In this document: positions 25,682 to 33,493 of the stretch, one piece after another | Position numbering within the stretch: position 1 is the first letter of the stretch | Layout of the letters: each line of letters opens with the position of its first letter | The notes under the pieces: model-generated | The model's database searches: none | Told to the model about the DNA's origin: nothing | The model's input: the letters and a program-made list of their open reading frames with translations, nothing else | Position numbers and translations under genes: made by a program | Assembly: GCA_949296575.1 (NCBI GenBank) | Contig: CASFPE010000014.1 | Coordinates: 1 to 46,901 of the forward strand | Direction: 5' to 3' | DNA length: 46,901 bases | DNA from: an uncultured Bacteroides sp. | Lineage (GTDB): Bacteria; Bacteroidota; Bacteroidia; Bacteroidales; Bacteroidaceae

Positions 25682-26155
25682 CTATATGTTCGGTATGATT
25701 TCTGACAAAGCGTATCTCAGTTCTCCGGGTACCACTTCCTCGCGCAGTACCAAGATGATGGTGTCGTCGCCGGCAATGGTGCCGAGGATTTCGGGGATGT
25801 CGTGCATATCGATGTCGTAAGCTAGGCTGCTGGCATAGCCCGGACGTGTCTTGATGACGGCAATGTTGCGCGAGAACTCAATGGACTTGAAGCCGTTGTT
25901 CACCATCATTTCGGCGGCACTTTGCGGGCCTGCCATGCGTTTGTACATCGTGTTGTTGGGCAGAACGTAGACATAGTTGCCGTTCATGCTGGCTGCTTTG
26001 GCCACTTTTAGCTGCTTGAGGTCGCGCGAGAGGGTGGCTTGCGTGAGCTGGAAGCCTTCTTGCGCGAGGGCTTGCAGCAATTCCTCCTGGCTTCCTATTT
26101 CCCTGCTTGAGATGATCATTTTTATGGCATCCAACCGGGTGTTCTTGGTCTTCAT
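25682..26155 (-). CDS. argR: Arginine repressor
   Basis: The 157-residue ArgR has an N-terminal winged helix-turn-helix (IGSQEELLQALAQEGFQLTQ and then ATLSRDLKQLKV). The C-terminal oligomerisation and arginine-binding domain contains the GTIAGDDTIILVLRE motif. It is the first gene of the arginine operon, so it should repress its own operon when arginine is plentiful. A TGCA-flanked palindrome overlaps the promoter upstream. The ATG at 26155 is chosen because the conserved domain begins there; upstream frame runs through the operator. Confidence 0.93.
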   Translation of the reverse strand: MKTKNTRLDAIKMIISSREIGSQEELLQALAQEGFQLTQATLSRDLKQLKVAKAASMNGNYVYVLPNNTMYKRMAGPQSAAEMMVNNGFKSIEFSRNIAVIKTRPGYASSLAYDIDMHDIPEILGTIAGDDTIILVLREEVVPGELRYALSEIIPNI

Positions 26156-26160
26156 GTGTG

Positions 26161-26200
26161 AATAATTATGCTTATGCATGCAAATATATGCAATACATGC
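26161..26200 (-). promoter_or_regulatory. Putative argR operon promoter with overlapping ArgR operator
   Basis: TGCAAATATATGCA (26179-26192) is a near-perfect palindrome and contains, on the minus strand, the -7 element TATATTTG (26181-26188). Flanking half-sites include ATTATGC, TTATGCATGC and ATACATGC, so several TGCA/ATGC half-sites fall within 40 bp. ArgR bound here would cover the -7 element. No clear -33 element was found. Confidence 0.5.
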
Positions 26201-26443
26201 AGAATAGAACTGAATATTATTCCATTTTTTAGATTCTTTATACATTTATAGGCGACATACGGGCGAAAAGTTCACGGCGCAAGGGTAAATTCTATGGCGA
26301 CGACGTTATCCATAGAATAGAATGGATACGGGTGAAAGAGGCTTTTAACCGGGAGGCTGGGGGCTTCCCTCAAGCGAGGCGCGAAAAAGGACACCTCCCG
26401 TGAAGAGAGGCACCCTCCGCGCCGTTCAAAGAACTGTTCTCTA
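26201..26443. other. Intergenic region between argR and the GH3 gene
   Basis: No gene is visible. The region holds a 9-bp inverted repeat ATTCTATGG / CCATAGAAT (26289-26297 with 26310-26318) around a 12-base loop, lacking a T run. The GH3 terminator hairpin lies near its right end. The purpose of the inverted repeat is unknown. Confidence 0.5.
26384..26414 (-). terminator. Putative terminator of the GH3 gene
   Basis: On the minus strand an 8-bp stem with G-U pairs (26407-26414 with 26390-26397) is followed by CTTTTTCG. It lies 30 bases after the GH3 stop codon. Confidence 0.45.
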
Positions 26444-29179
26444 TCAATACAGACGCTTCAAGTATTTCTGGCCGTTCAGGATATACAAGCCTTTGGGCAG
26501 GCTGTCCATGTTGCCGACTTTGCCCACATAGCGGCCATCTATCGTGTAAACCTTGTCGTCATGCACTTCACCGGCTTCCACTGGCACTTTCTCGATGCCC
26601 AGGGCGGGGTCGTTCTTGTAAGTGTCTTTCACGGTGGCGGCTTCCGTGGTGATTTCGTCCGTGAGACGGATGTCGGCCGAGCTTGCGCCCACCATCACGT
26701 CCACCTTTCCGGCTTCCACGTCGAACGTGTTGGATTCTTCATTGTAATAAGCCAGCTGGTCGTGCTTGATTTCCATTTCCACCGTCTTCGTCTCGCCCGG
26801 CTCCAAGTCCACGCGAGCGAAACCAACCAATTGCTTGATAGGCCGCTCGATGGAAGAATTGGCGTGGACGTACAACTGCACGATTTCAGTGCCTGCCCTG
26901 CCGCCCGTGTTGGTGATGTCGGCGCGCACGGTGAGCGATTCGCCTGCGGCAAGGCTGTTCTTGCTGATTTGCAGGTTGGCGTAGCTGTAAGTGGTGTAGC
27001 TCAAACCGAAGCCGAAGGGGTAGAGCGGGGTCTTGTCATGATACATGTAGGTGTACTTGTTGGCGCGGATGTCGTATTGCATCATGTTCTTGGGCAGGTC
27101 GTCCAACGAGGCATACCATGTGGATGTCAGCTTGCCGGAAGGGTTGTAGTCGCCGTAAAGCACATCGGCAATGGCCTTGCCCTGCGCCTGCCCGCCGTAC
27201 CATGCCTCCACGATAGCCGGCACATGCTCCTGCGCCCAGCCGATGGTCATGGACGAGCAGGTCTGCAACAGCAACACCACGTTCGGATTGGCTTCATAAA
27301 CAGCTTCAAGCAGTTTCTGCTGGTCACCAGGCAAGTCGAGGCTTTCGCGGTCGTTGCTCTCGTCAGACACTTCCAAGTCCGTTCCTGCGGCGAATATCAC
27401 CACATCGGCTCTTTTCGCCATCTCCACGGCTGTCTCAATGTCCGTGTCGGCCGTGCCGGTGACGCTGCACCCCTTCTCGAAATACAAAGGCCCGTCGGCC
27501 TGCAAGGGGTCTTCATCATCCGGGTTGTAGAACTTCATCCAGTCCATGTTGTTGCAATACTTATCGCCTCCGAGGAATTTGGTGTACACCTTGTGCTTGC
27601 CGGTGAACACGGCGGGGTCGATGTCTGTGGTCGTAGTCACGTAGGTGGACCATTCGCCAGTCACAGGCAGGATGATGGTGGCCTCCGGAGTATCGTCCAA
27701 ATTGTCAAGGTAAACCTCCATGACCGTGACGTTCACATTCTCACCGCCTGAATACACGTCCAACTTCGTGCAGCCATCGCCAAAGTCCACGTCGTTGAAA
27801 GCCACCCAGTCGTTCGCGTAAATGAAACCGAGGTTGCCGGCCGATCCGTTCGACTCATGCGTGAGCCGCTTGCTGCCGCTCTCCACGCTCTGCTCGTCGC
27901 AATCCTCAAACTGTATCATCCCATCGCTGTACGCGAAACCGATTTTCGCAGCCACGCCTTCCAGCACCGTAGTCAAGTCGATCGGCGAGCCGGAATAGCC
28001 GCCCAAGCTGATGGTGTTGCCCAACGGGCCGATGATGGCCACGCTCTTTTCCTTCGACAGCGGCAGGAAGTTGTTGTCGTTCTTCAGCAGCACGATGGCT
28101 TCCTGCGCGGCCTTGTAAGCCAAGTCGCGGTGTTCCTGGCAGTCCAGCACATCATCTGGGATGCTCGTCCAAGGCACATTGGCAGGATTGTCGAACTCGC
28201 CCACTGAGAAACGGGCTTCCATCACACGAACCAAAGCCGTGTCGAGGTCGGCCTCCGTCATGTAGCCTTTTTCAATGGCCTCCTTGCAGAATTCCTGGAA
28301 CGTGTCACCGCAATTCAGATCCTCGCCGTTCTTCATCGAGACGGCAGAAGCCTCAGCCCCCGTGGCCACGTAATGATGCTTGTTGTAAACGTCTTCCACG
28401 GCACCGCAGTCCGATGTCACAAACCCGTTGAAGCCCCATTCATGGCGCAGGATGTCAATCAGCAACTCATGGTTGGCACCGCACGGGATGCCGTTCAGGG
28501 CATTGTAAGCACTCATCACCGAACGCACGTTGCCCTCCTTCACCGCTGTTTCAAATGCCGGGAGGTAATATTCACGCAAGTTACGTTCATCCATGTCAGA
28601 AGACGTGCTGTGCCGCCCTCGCTCATAATTGTTGGCGGCAAAATGCTTCGCCGTGGCTATCGTCTTGTAGTACTTCGGGTCATCCCCCTGCATGCCTTTG
28701 ATGTAGGCCACCGCTATTTGCCCGGTCAGATAAGGATCTTCGCCATAGTTCTCCTCATCGCGGCCCCATCTCGGATCACGGCTCATATTGATGGTGGGAC
28801 ACCAGTAAATAAGCCCTTTCCCCTCCTTATTATTATATACGCGGGCTTCATCAGACGTAGCCTCAGCGCAATCGTAAATCAACTGCAAGTCCCAAGACGA
28901 CGACATCCCTTTCGAAGAAGGGAAAGAAGTGGCCAGCCCGGAACGAGCCACGCCATGCAACGCCTCATTCCAATAATTGTAACCCTCCACGCCCAAACGG
29001 GGAATCGCCAACGTCTGATGCCCCACTTGATTAATCTTCTCATCAAGCGTCATCCGCGACACCAAATCCTTTGCCCGTTCATGAAAACTCAAACTCTCGT
29101 CCTCATAAGGATAATTCTGCGCTGGCAGGCAAATTGCCCCCATAAATGCCAACGCAGCTAAAACAAACTTTTTTTCCAT
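26444..29179 (-). CDS. Secreted GH3 glycosidase with CBM6-like insert and T9SS-like tail
   Basis: The product has 911 residues with a signal peptide (MEKKFVLAALAFMGAICLPA). The GH3 N-terminal barrel contains the nucleophile aspartate in GFVTSDCGAV near residue 257 and the KHFAANN motif. Between the two C-terminal sub-domains is an insert of about 130 residues with a CBM6-like pattern (ANDWVAFNDVDFG and NNMDWMKF). A fibronectin-III-like domain and a tail ending TIDGRYVG...LPKGLYILNGQKYLK follow. The overall build suggests beta-xylosidase or beta-glucosidase action on plant polysaccharide. An in-frame start six codons upstream (29197) is possible. Confidence 0.9.
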   Translation of the reverse strand: MEKKFVLAALAFMGAICLPAQNYPYEDESLSFHERAKDLVSRMTLDEKINQVGHQTLAIPRLGVEGYNYWNEALHGVARSGLATSFPSSKGMSSSWDLQLIYDCAEATSDEARVYNNKEGKGLIYWCPTINMSRDPRWGRDEENYGEDPYLTGQIAVAYIKGMQGDDPKYYKTIATAKHFAANNYERGRHSTSSDMDERNLREYYLPAFETAVKEGNVRSVMSAYNALNGIPCGANHELLIDILRHEWGFNGFVTSDCGAVEDVYNKHHYVATGAEASAVSMKNGEDLNCGDTFQEFCKEAIEKGYMTEADLDTALVRVMEARFSVGEFDNPANVPWTSIPDDVLDCQEHRDLAYKAAQEAIVLLKNDNNFLPLSKEKSVAIIGPLGNTISLGGYSGSPIDLTTVLEGVAAKIGFAYSDGMIQFEDCDEQSVESGSKRLTHESNGSAGNLGFIYANDWVAFNDVDFGDGCTKLDVYSGGENVNVTVMEVYLDNLDDTPEATIILPVTGEWSTYVTTTTDIDPAVFTGKHKVYTKFLGGDKYCNNMDWMKFYNPDDEDPLQADGPLYFEKGCSVTGTADTDIETAVEMAKRADVVIFAAGTDLEVSDESNDRESLDLPGDQQKLLEAVYEANPNVVLLLQTCSSMTIGWAQEHVPAIVEAWYGGQAQGKAIADVLYGDYNPSGKLTSTWYASLDDLPKNMMQYDIRANKYTYMYHDKTPLYPFGFGLSYTTYSYANLQISKNSLAAGESLTVRADITNTGGRAGTEIVQLYVHANSSIERPIKQLVGFARVDLEPGETKTVEMEIKHDQLAYYNEESNTFDVEAGKVDVMVGASSADIRLTDEITTEAATVKDTYKNDPALGIEKVPVEAGEVHDDKVYTIDGRYVGKVGNMDSLPKGLYILNGQKYLKRLY

Positions 29180-29220
29180 AATAAATATGTCTTTCATGTT
29201 AAACTTATATCTCGATGCAA

Positions 29221-29228
29221 CAAAGGTA
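29221..29228 (-). promoter_or_regulatory. Putative GH3 promoter -7 element
   Basis: On the minus strand TACCTTTG fits TAnnTTTG and lies 41 bases upstream of the GH3 ATG. No TTTG is present at the normal spacing, as is common in promoters that need an activator. Confidence 0.35.
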
Positions 29229-29441
29229 GCAAGCCCCATACAGCAAAGGGTGGACAATCTAACGAAAAACTCGCCTCCTTCATGAAAGGAATACCGCAAA
29301 TGGGGATTTTTTATGCAAGCAAGATGTGTGTTTTTTGTTCAAAGAAGTGCATTTTTTGTTGTAACACGCAACAGGAGGCAGTCTCGCAAGGCAACAAACA
29401 AGATATGCCCAACATCATCAAGGTTATTTTTCCACAAATGC
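29229..29441. other. Divergent control region between GH3 and GH105 genes
   Basis: No gene is visible between the two divergent start codons. The only repeated feature I see is a pair of T-rich stretches (TTTTTTGTTC and TTTTTTGTTG, about 29334-29363). No regulator gene of the hybrid two-component or SusR type adjoins this pair within the window. Confidence 0.4.
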
Positions 29442-29472
29442 ATTGCCATCACAAATTTAAATCGTATGTTTG
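29442..29472 (+). promoter_or_regulatory. Putative GH105 promoter
   Basis: ATTG (29442-29445), 19 bases, TATGTTTG (29465-29472), 36 bases before the GH105 ATG. The -7 element is consensus; the -33 element has one mismatch. Confidence 0.45.
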
Positions 29473-29507
29473 TAAGCATAACTGAAATTTCAACTTAAAC
29501 AACAATC

Positions 29508-30866
29508 ATGAAAAATTCCGTATTACTGTTAGCTGCTTCAGCCGTGATGCTGACGGCATGCCAAACCAACAAGCAAAATGAAATGACCGCCTACTCACAA
29601 CAAATGGTAGAATCACACGGCTTGGGCAACTTCTACTGCAACAAGAACCATCAAGAGAAGCTTGCTGAAGCACCATGGGACTACGTGTCAGGGCTTGTAG
29701 CCAACTCTGTCCTCAAAGCTTGGGAAATGTATCCCGAACACCAAGAATATTACGACGCAGTAAAAGCATTCGCTGACAAAAGCACCAATGAGGACGGAAG
29801 CATGATCTTCAATAAGAAAGGAGGGAATGCACTCCGTCCCAGCAACATCGATGACTTACCTGCCGGTAACATCTTCTTCACACTATACAAAGAAGAACTC
29901 AAAAAAGGGAACACTAAAGACGCAGATCGTTATAAGAATGCTGCGACCATGATCCGCAACAAACTGAAATATGAGCATTCACGCATCGCAGAAGGGCTGC
30001 CCGGAGCAGGAGGATTCTTCCACAAAGCCATTTACCCGAACCAAATGTGGCTGGACGGCCTCTACATGGGTTCCCCTATCTATGCACAATGGCAACATGT
30101 GTTCGGGAAAGGCAACCCGGAAGACAACCAAGAAAGTTGGAGCGACATTGCCCACCAATTCAAAACAATCCATCAATACACCTATGACTCCGAAAAACAA
30201 TTGAATTACCATGCATGGTCGGCAACCCCCAATGATGCTAATTCTTTTTGGGCAAACAAGCAAGAACCTTACTTGGGATGCAGCAAAGAATTTTGGGGGC
30301 GTGGCATGGGCTGGTATTTCGCAGCCCTGACAGACGTTTTAGAATATATGCCTAAAGACCATTCGGATTATGCCGCCATGACAGGCATCCTGCAACAAGT
30401 TGCTGCCGGACTCAAAAGATGGCAAGACCCGGAATCCGGCGTTTGGTACCAACTTCTTCAATACAATGCAACCACTACAGGTGATGGGAAAGGAGATATC
30501 GTGGAAGGCAATGCATACAATATCGGAACGGCCTCCAACTACCTGGAGGCTTCCGCCTCTTGCATCTTCACTTACGCCTATTTGAAAGCCATACGTTTAG
30601 GACTGCTTGACAAAAGCACTTACATGCCCGTTGCAGAAAAAGCTTATCAAGGCCTGCTCAAAACATTTATCCGCCGCAACAATGGAAAAACAGACATCAT
30701 ACAGACCTGCGCATCTGCTGGGCTAGGGCCTGCCAAAGATCCTTCCCGCACCGGCACCATCAATTATTATCTCTGCGGAAAGGATGTAAAAATCACCCAG
30801 AATGAAGGAAAGGCCATTGGCACTTTCATTCTAGCATCCCTTGAATACGAAGCAGCCCACAAATAA
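29508..30866 (+). CDS. GH105 unsaturated glucuronyl/rhamnogalacturonyl hydrolase lipoprotein
   Basis: The product has 452 residues. A lipoprotein signal (MKNSVLLLAASAVMLTAC, lipidation at C18) directs it to the membrane. The remainder fits the alpha/alpha-barrel GH105 family that removes unsaturated uronic acids left by pectin lyases. The motif QMWLDGLYMGSPIYAQW carries the likely catalytic D183, and D115/D116 in the SNIDDLPAGN stretch may be the second acidic residue. It is divergent from the GH3 glycosidase, and both are exported, so they may serve the same plant polysaccharide. A strong hairpin follows. Confidence 0.88.
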   Translation: MKNSVLLLAASAVMLTACQTNKQNEMTAYSQQMVESHGLGNFYCNKNHQEKLAEAPWDYVSGLVANSVLKAWEMYPEHQEYYDAVKAFADKSTNEDGSMIFNKKGGNALRPSNIDDLPAGNIFFTLYKEELKKGNTKDADRYKNAATMIRNKLKYEHSRIAEGLPGAGGFFHKAIYPNQMWLDGLYMGSPIYAQWQHVFGKGNPEDNQESWSDIAHQFKTIHQYTYDSEKQLNYHAWSATPNDANSFWANKQEPYLGCSKEFWGRGMGWYFAALTDVLEYMPKDHSDYAAMTGILQQVAAGLKRWQDPESGVWYQLLQYNATTTGDGKGDIVEGNAYNIGTASNYLEASASCIFTYAYLKAIRLGLLDKSTYMPVAEKAYQGLLKTFIRRNNGKTDIIQTCASAGLGPAKDPSRTGTINYYLCGKDVKITQNEGKAIGTFILASLEYEAAHK

Positions 30867-30880
30867 GCCGCTTGCAATCT

Positions 30881-30933
30881 TACAATGAGAATGGGAGGTG
30901 CAATCACAGGGCGCGCCTCCCATTCTTATTGTA
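30881..30933 (+). terminator. Terminator hairpin after GH105
   Basis: This is an 18-bp stem (30881-30898 with 30916-30933) with one G-U pair and a 17-base loop, 14 bases after the stop codon. No long T run follows, only CTTATTG within the stem end. Confidence 0.7.
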
Positions 30934-31014
30934 ACAAAATCGAAAAATATCTTTCACATATGACATAATGGACAAAATAAAAGAAATGCAGGATGCAAAA
31001 AACCAACAAAATTC

Positions 31015-31045
31015 ATTGCTTTATTAACTTATTTCCCTAAATTTG
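31015..31045 (+). promoter_or_regulatory. Putative promoter of the tandem winged-helix genes
   Basis: ATTG (31015-31018), 19 bases, TAAATTTG (31038-31045). The first winged-helix ATG is 149 bases downstream, an unusually long leader for this genome. The intervening AT-rich sequence includes a 16-codon open frame at 31052-31102. Confidence 0.45.
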
Positions 31046-31194
31046 CGCCATATGAATGAAAAGAAGTCATTTTTCTTGCTTTTTATCATTGGAATAAATT
31101 AAACTGAGGACAAAAAGACAAAGCAACAGCATTCCAACTGAAATTGCTGAAAAAAGTTTGAACGATAAAAATGGCAACATTTAAATATTAGTGT

Positions 31195-31422
31195 ATGAAC
31201 GTGCAAAGTATTGGCGAAAGCGCAGGAATCATTTGGAAGTTACTCCAAGGCGAGAACCGGAAATGGGATTACCAAGAGATCAAGCAAACGACGGGGCTTC
31301 CAGACAGAAGCATCAATGCCGCCATCGGATGGCTAGCGCGAGAAGGGAAAATAACCATCGAAGAAGCCAAAGTTGGCAGAAAAAATGTAATCTATATTGA
31401 ATTAAACTATTATATCGGCTGA
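31195..31422 (+). CDS. Winged helix-turn-helix protein (DUF2582), first copy
   Basis: The 75-residue product consists of a single winged helix-turn-helix. The recognition part is WDYQEIKQTTGLPDRSINAA followed by IGWLAREGKITI and a two-strand wing. This matches the DUF2582 group common in Bacteroidetes. There is no ligand or kinase domain. It lies 3 bases before a paralog with the same motif, so the two are cotranscribed and may form a heterodimer. The target is unknown. Confidence 0.85.
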   Translation: MNVQSIGESAGIIWKLLQGENRKWDYQEIKQTTGLPDRSINAAIGWLAREGKITIEEAKVGRKNVIYIELNYYIG

Positions 31423-31425
31423 ACC

Positions 31426-31644
31426 ATGGATAAATATTCAATCGGAAAAAACGCTGGAATCGTATGGAGCATTTTAAGCAACGGACAAAGATGGGCTTAC
31501 GATGCACTAAAAGAGAAATCCGGCTTATCGGACAGAGACTTAAACGCTGCCATCGGATGGTTAGCGCGAGAAGACAAAATTTTCTTTGAAACAGATCAGA
31601 ACAACATAGATTATTTGTACCTTTTCACAAATATCTACTATTAG
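31426..31644 (+). CDS. Winged helix-turn-helix protein (DUF2582), second copy
   Basis: The 72-residue product is clearly a paralog of the preceding gene. GKNAGIVWSILSNGQRWAYD aligns with its start, and LNAAIGWLAREDKIFF aligns with INAAIGWLAREGKITI. The C-terminal wing has diverged and ends in an aromatic DYLYLFTNIYY. The high similarity in the helical part and difference in the wing suggest an old tandem duplication with separate roles. It is convergent with the gene at 31725. Confidence 0.83.
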   Translation: MDKYSIGKNAGIVWSILSNGQRWAYDALKEKSGLSDRDLNAAIGWLAREDKIFFETDQNNIDYLYLFTNIYY

Positions 31645-31660
31645 TTCAAGATTCTGCACA

Positions 31661-31697
31661 ATTTAAAAAGGCCGTCTCCCGCAAAAGGGAAACAGCC
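31661..31697 (-). terminator. Terminator of the yggS / dihydroorotate-dehydrogenase-like unit
   Basis: An 11-bp stem with two mismatches (31670-31680 with 31687-31697) is followed on the minus strand by CTTTTTAAAT. It lies 27 bases after the stop codon at 31725. Confidence 0.6.
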
Positions 31698-31724
31698 CTC
31701 TCATGCACTATATGCTACATGCTG

Positions 31725-32705
31725 CTATTCTTCATAACCTCCATAATATCTCATGAATTGCGTACGCTCAAAAGGCCCAACTTCTTCTCCTAAAGCCTGC
31801 GCATTCACACGCCCACGGAACTGCTCCAATGTTTCATATCCTTTCTCATCCATCCAGCGGGACAGTTCATTCTTCATTTCAGCGATTACTTTATTGCCGG
31901 AACGATAAACAGCACTGCATACTTCCGTCACGGATGCACCTGCCAAAACAGCCTTCACAATATCTTTTCCTGCATAAACCCCACCCGAAACTGCATAATC
32001 CAAACGAGACACCTTGGCAGAAGCAATAGCAATCCAACGTACACGGTTCGTCAGTTCATAAGGCGAGCTCAAAACATTAGAACACACCAATGAAAGATTA
32101 TCCGTATTAATATCCGGCTGATAAAAACGATTGAACAAAACAACGCCATCAGCACCATTCGCATAAAGCTGATTAATCAATGCGACAGGATTCGTGAGGT
32201 TATTGCCTAACTTCATGATAACCGGAACTTTCACGATGGCCTTGATGCGCTTCAAAATATCAATATGCCGTTGTTCAAAACTCCCGTATTCATAATCCCT
32301 TTCAGTCTGCAAAGAAAGAATGTTCAATTCCAAAGCATCAGCACCGGCTTCTTCCAAAGTCTTGGCAAAATCAACCCATTCATTGCTGCTGTAGCAATTA
32401 ATACTGGCAATTACTGGAATACCGCAAGCATCCTTCGCCTCCTTTATTAAAGATATATGCCCGTTTAAAGCATGTGAGCGCACATATGCTCCCAAATAAT
32501 CGTTAGCTTCCGGCGAACCATACCCTTGCATACTTCCTGCTTGCATCGCAATTTGTTCTTCAAATACCGACTTAAGCACAACTGCTCCAGCACCTGCTTC
32601 CTCTAACTTCTTTATCTTGGCCGAACTATCCGTCAAGCCTGAACTACTGATAATTATCGGGTTACTAAGACTCAAACCCGCAAAAGTTGTTTTCAACTGT
32701 GCCAT
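31725..32705 (-). CDS. Dihydroorotate dehydrogenase-like FMN protein, atypical catalytic loop
   Basis: This is a 326-residue TIM-barrel protein of the PyrD type. FMN-binding segments are visible: VPVIMKLGNNLTN, the phosphate-binding VSGGVYAGKDIVKAVLAGAS and the N-terminal SNPIIISSSGLT. The loop where PyrD enzymes have an N-x-S-C-P-N catalytic motif reads ELNILSLQTERDY here, so the catalytic cysteine or serine is missing. It is therefore unlikely to be the organism's working dihydroorotate dehydrogenase, and its substrate is unknown. It follows yggS by 18 bases on the same strand. Confidence 0.85.
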   Translation of the reverse strand: MAQLKTTFAGLSLSNPIIISSSGLTDSSAKIKKLEEAGAGAVVLKSVFEEQIAMQAGSMQGYGSPEANDYLGAYVRSHALNGHISLIKEAKDACGIPVIASINCYSSNEWVDFAKTLEEAGADALELNILSLQTERDYEYGSFEQRHIDILKRIKAIVKVPVIMKLGNNLTNPVALINQLYANGADGVVLFNRFYQPDINTDNLSLVCSNVLSSPYELTNRVRWIAIASAKVSRLDYAVSGGVYAGKDIVKAVLAGASVTEVCSAVYRSGNKVIAEMKNELSRWMDEKGYETLEQFRGRVNAQALGEEVGPFERTQFMRYYGGYEE

Positions 32706-32723
32706 ATTGTTCCCTTTCTATAG

Positions 32724-33392
32724 TTAATGAATTCTTTCTCCGAATATTTTGGTACCAATGCGCACCATCGTGCTTCCGGCAGCCACAGCCAAAAGATAAT
32801 CATGCGTCATGCCCATGGATATCTCTTTAAAGCGAGCGTCATCCTCAAAATAAGTCCTTTTCAGCATCGTAAAAAAGTCATGCAAAGAAGCAAATTCTTG
32901 CGCTACCTGCTTTTCGTCATCCGTATAGGTTGCCATACCCATCACGCCGCAAATTGCCACATGCTGCAAACTACGCCATGCGCCATTATCCAACATTTCC
33001 CTGCACGAATTAAACGTAAAGCCATATTTACTTTCCTCTTGAGCTATATGAAGTTCAAGCAAACAGGGAATAACCCTTCCGCAGCGCCCGCCTTGAGTGT
33101 CAATTTCTTCCAGCAATTTCCATGAATCCACCGCATCTATCATAGAAACGAAAGGGGCAATATACTTCACTTTGTTTGTCTGAAGATGCCCGATAAAGTG
33201 CCATTGAATATCTGCCGGAAGCGATGCTTGCTTGCCCAGCAGTTCCTGCACTCTGCTCTCGCCGAAAATGCGTTGACCAGCCCGGTAAGCTTCCTTTATC
33301 GCTTCACAAGGATGAAACTTGGACACCGCCACCAAACTTACGCCTAAGGGCAATTCGCTTAAAACACCGTTCAAATTAGCTTGAATATCCAT
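32724..33392 (-). CDS. YggS/PROSC-family pyridoxal-phosphate homeostasis protein
   Basis: The 222-residue PLP-binding barrel has the PLP lysine K25 in LVAVSKFHP. Other family landmarks are FGESRVQELLGK, QWHFIGHLQTNKVKYI and the C-terminal ISMGMTHDYLLAVAAGSTMVRIGTKIFG. Members help balance free pyridoxal phosphate and have no proven catalysis. The gene is first in a two-gene unit and diverges from the glycosyltransferase gene, with a TATATTTG promoter element at 33416-33423. Confidence 0.93.
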   Translation of the reverse strand: MDIQANLNGVLSELPLGVSLVAVSKFHPCEAIKEAYRAGQRIFGESRVQELLGKQASLPADIQWHFIGHLQTNKVKYIAPFVSMIDAVDSWKLLEEIDTQGGRCGRVIPCLLELHIAQEESKYGFTFNSCREMLDNGAWRSLQHVAICGVMGMATYTDDEKQVAQEFASLHDFFTMLKRTYFEDDARFKEISMGMTHDYLLAVAAGSTMVRIGTKIFGERIH

Positions 33393-33415
33393 ACATATAC
33401 ATTATATGACAACCA

Positions 33416-33423
33416 CAAATATA
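33416..33423 (-). promoter_or_regulatory. Putative yggS promoter -7 element
   Basis: On the minus strand TATATTTG, 23 bases upstream of the yggS ATG. No good TTTG at the usual spacing. It diverges from a similar element on the other strand at 33465-33472. Confidence 0.4.
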
Positions 33424-33464
33424 CGATTATTCCATGAAACAGCGAATACCACAGGAAAAAAATG

Positions 33465-33472
33465 TATATTTG
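33465..33472 (+). promoter_or_regulatory. Putative promoter -7 element of the glycosyltransferase-radC unit
   Basis: TATATTTG, 21 bases before the ATG at 33494. A GGAAAAT stretch just before the ATG could serve as ribosome-binding site. No clear -33 element. Confidence 0.4.
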
Positions 33473-33493
33473 CCTTCCATAAAAAAGGAAAAT

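Noticed and set aside
26289..26318. 9-bp inverted repeat as a terminator
   Set aside because: There is no T run on either side and it is more than 120 bases from the GH3 stop; a better terminator lies at 26384-26414.
31052..31102. 16-codon frame in the winged-helix leader as a definite gene
   Set aside because: It has no ribosome-binding site and its start coincides with the expected transcript start; one short hydrophobic frame in AT-rich DNA is not enough evidence, so it is only mentioned as part of a finding.
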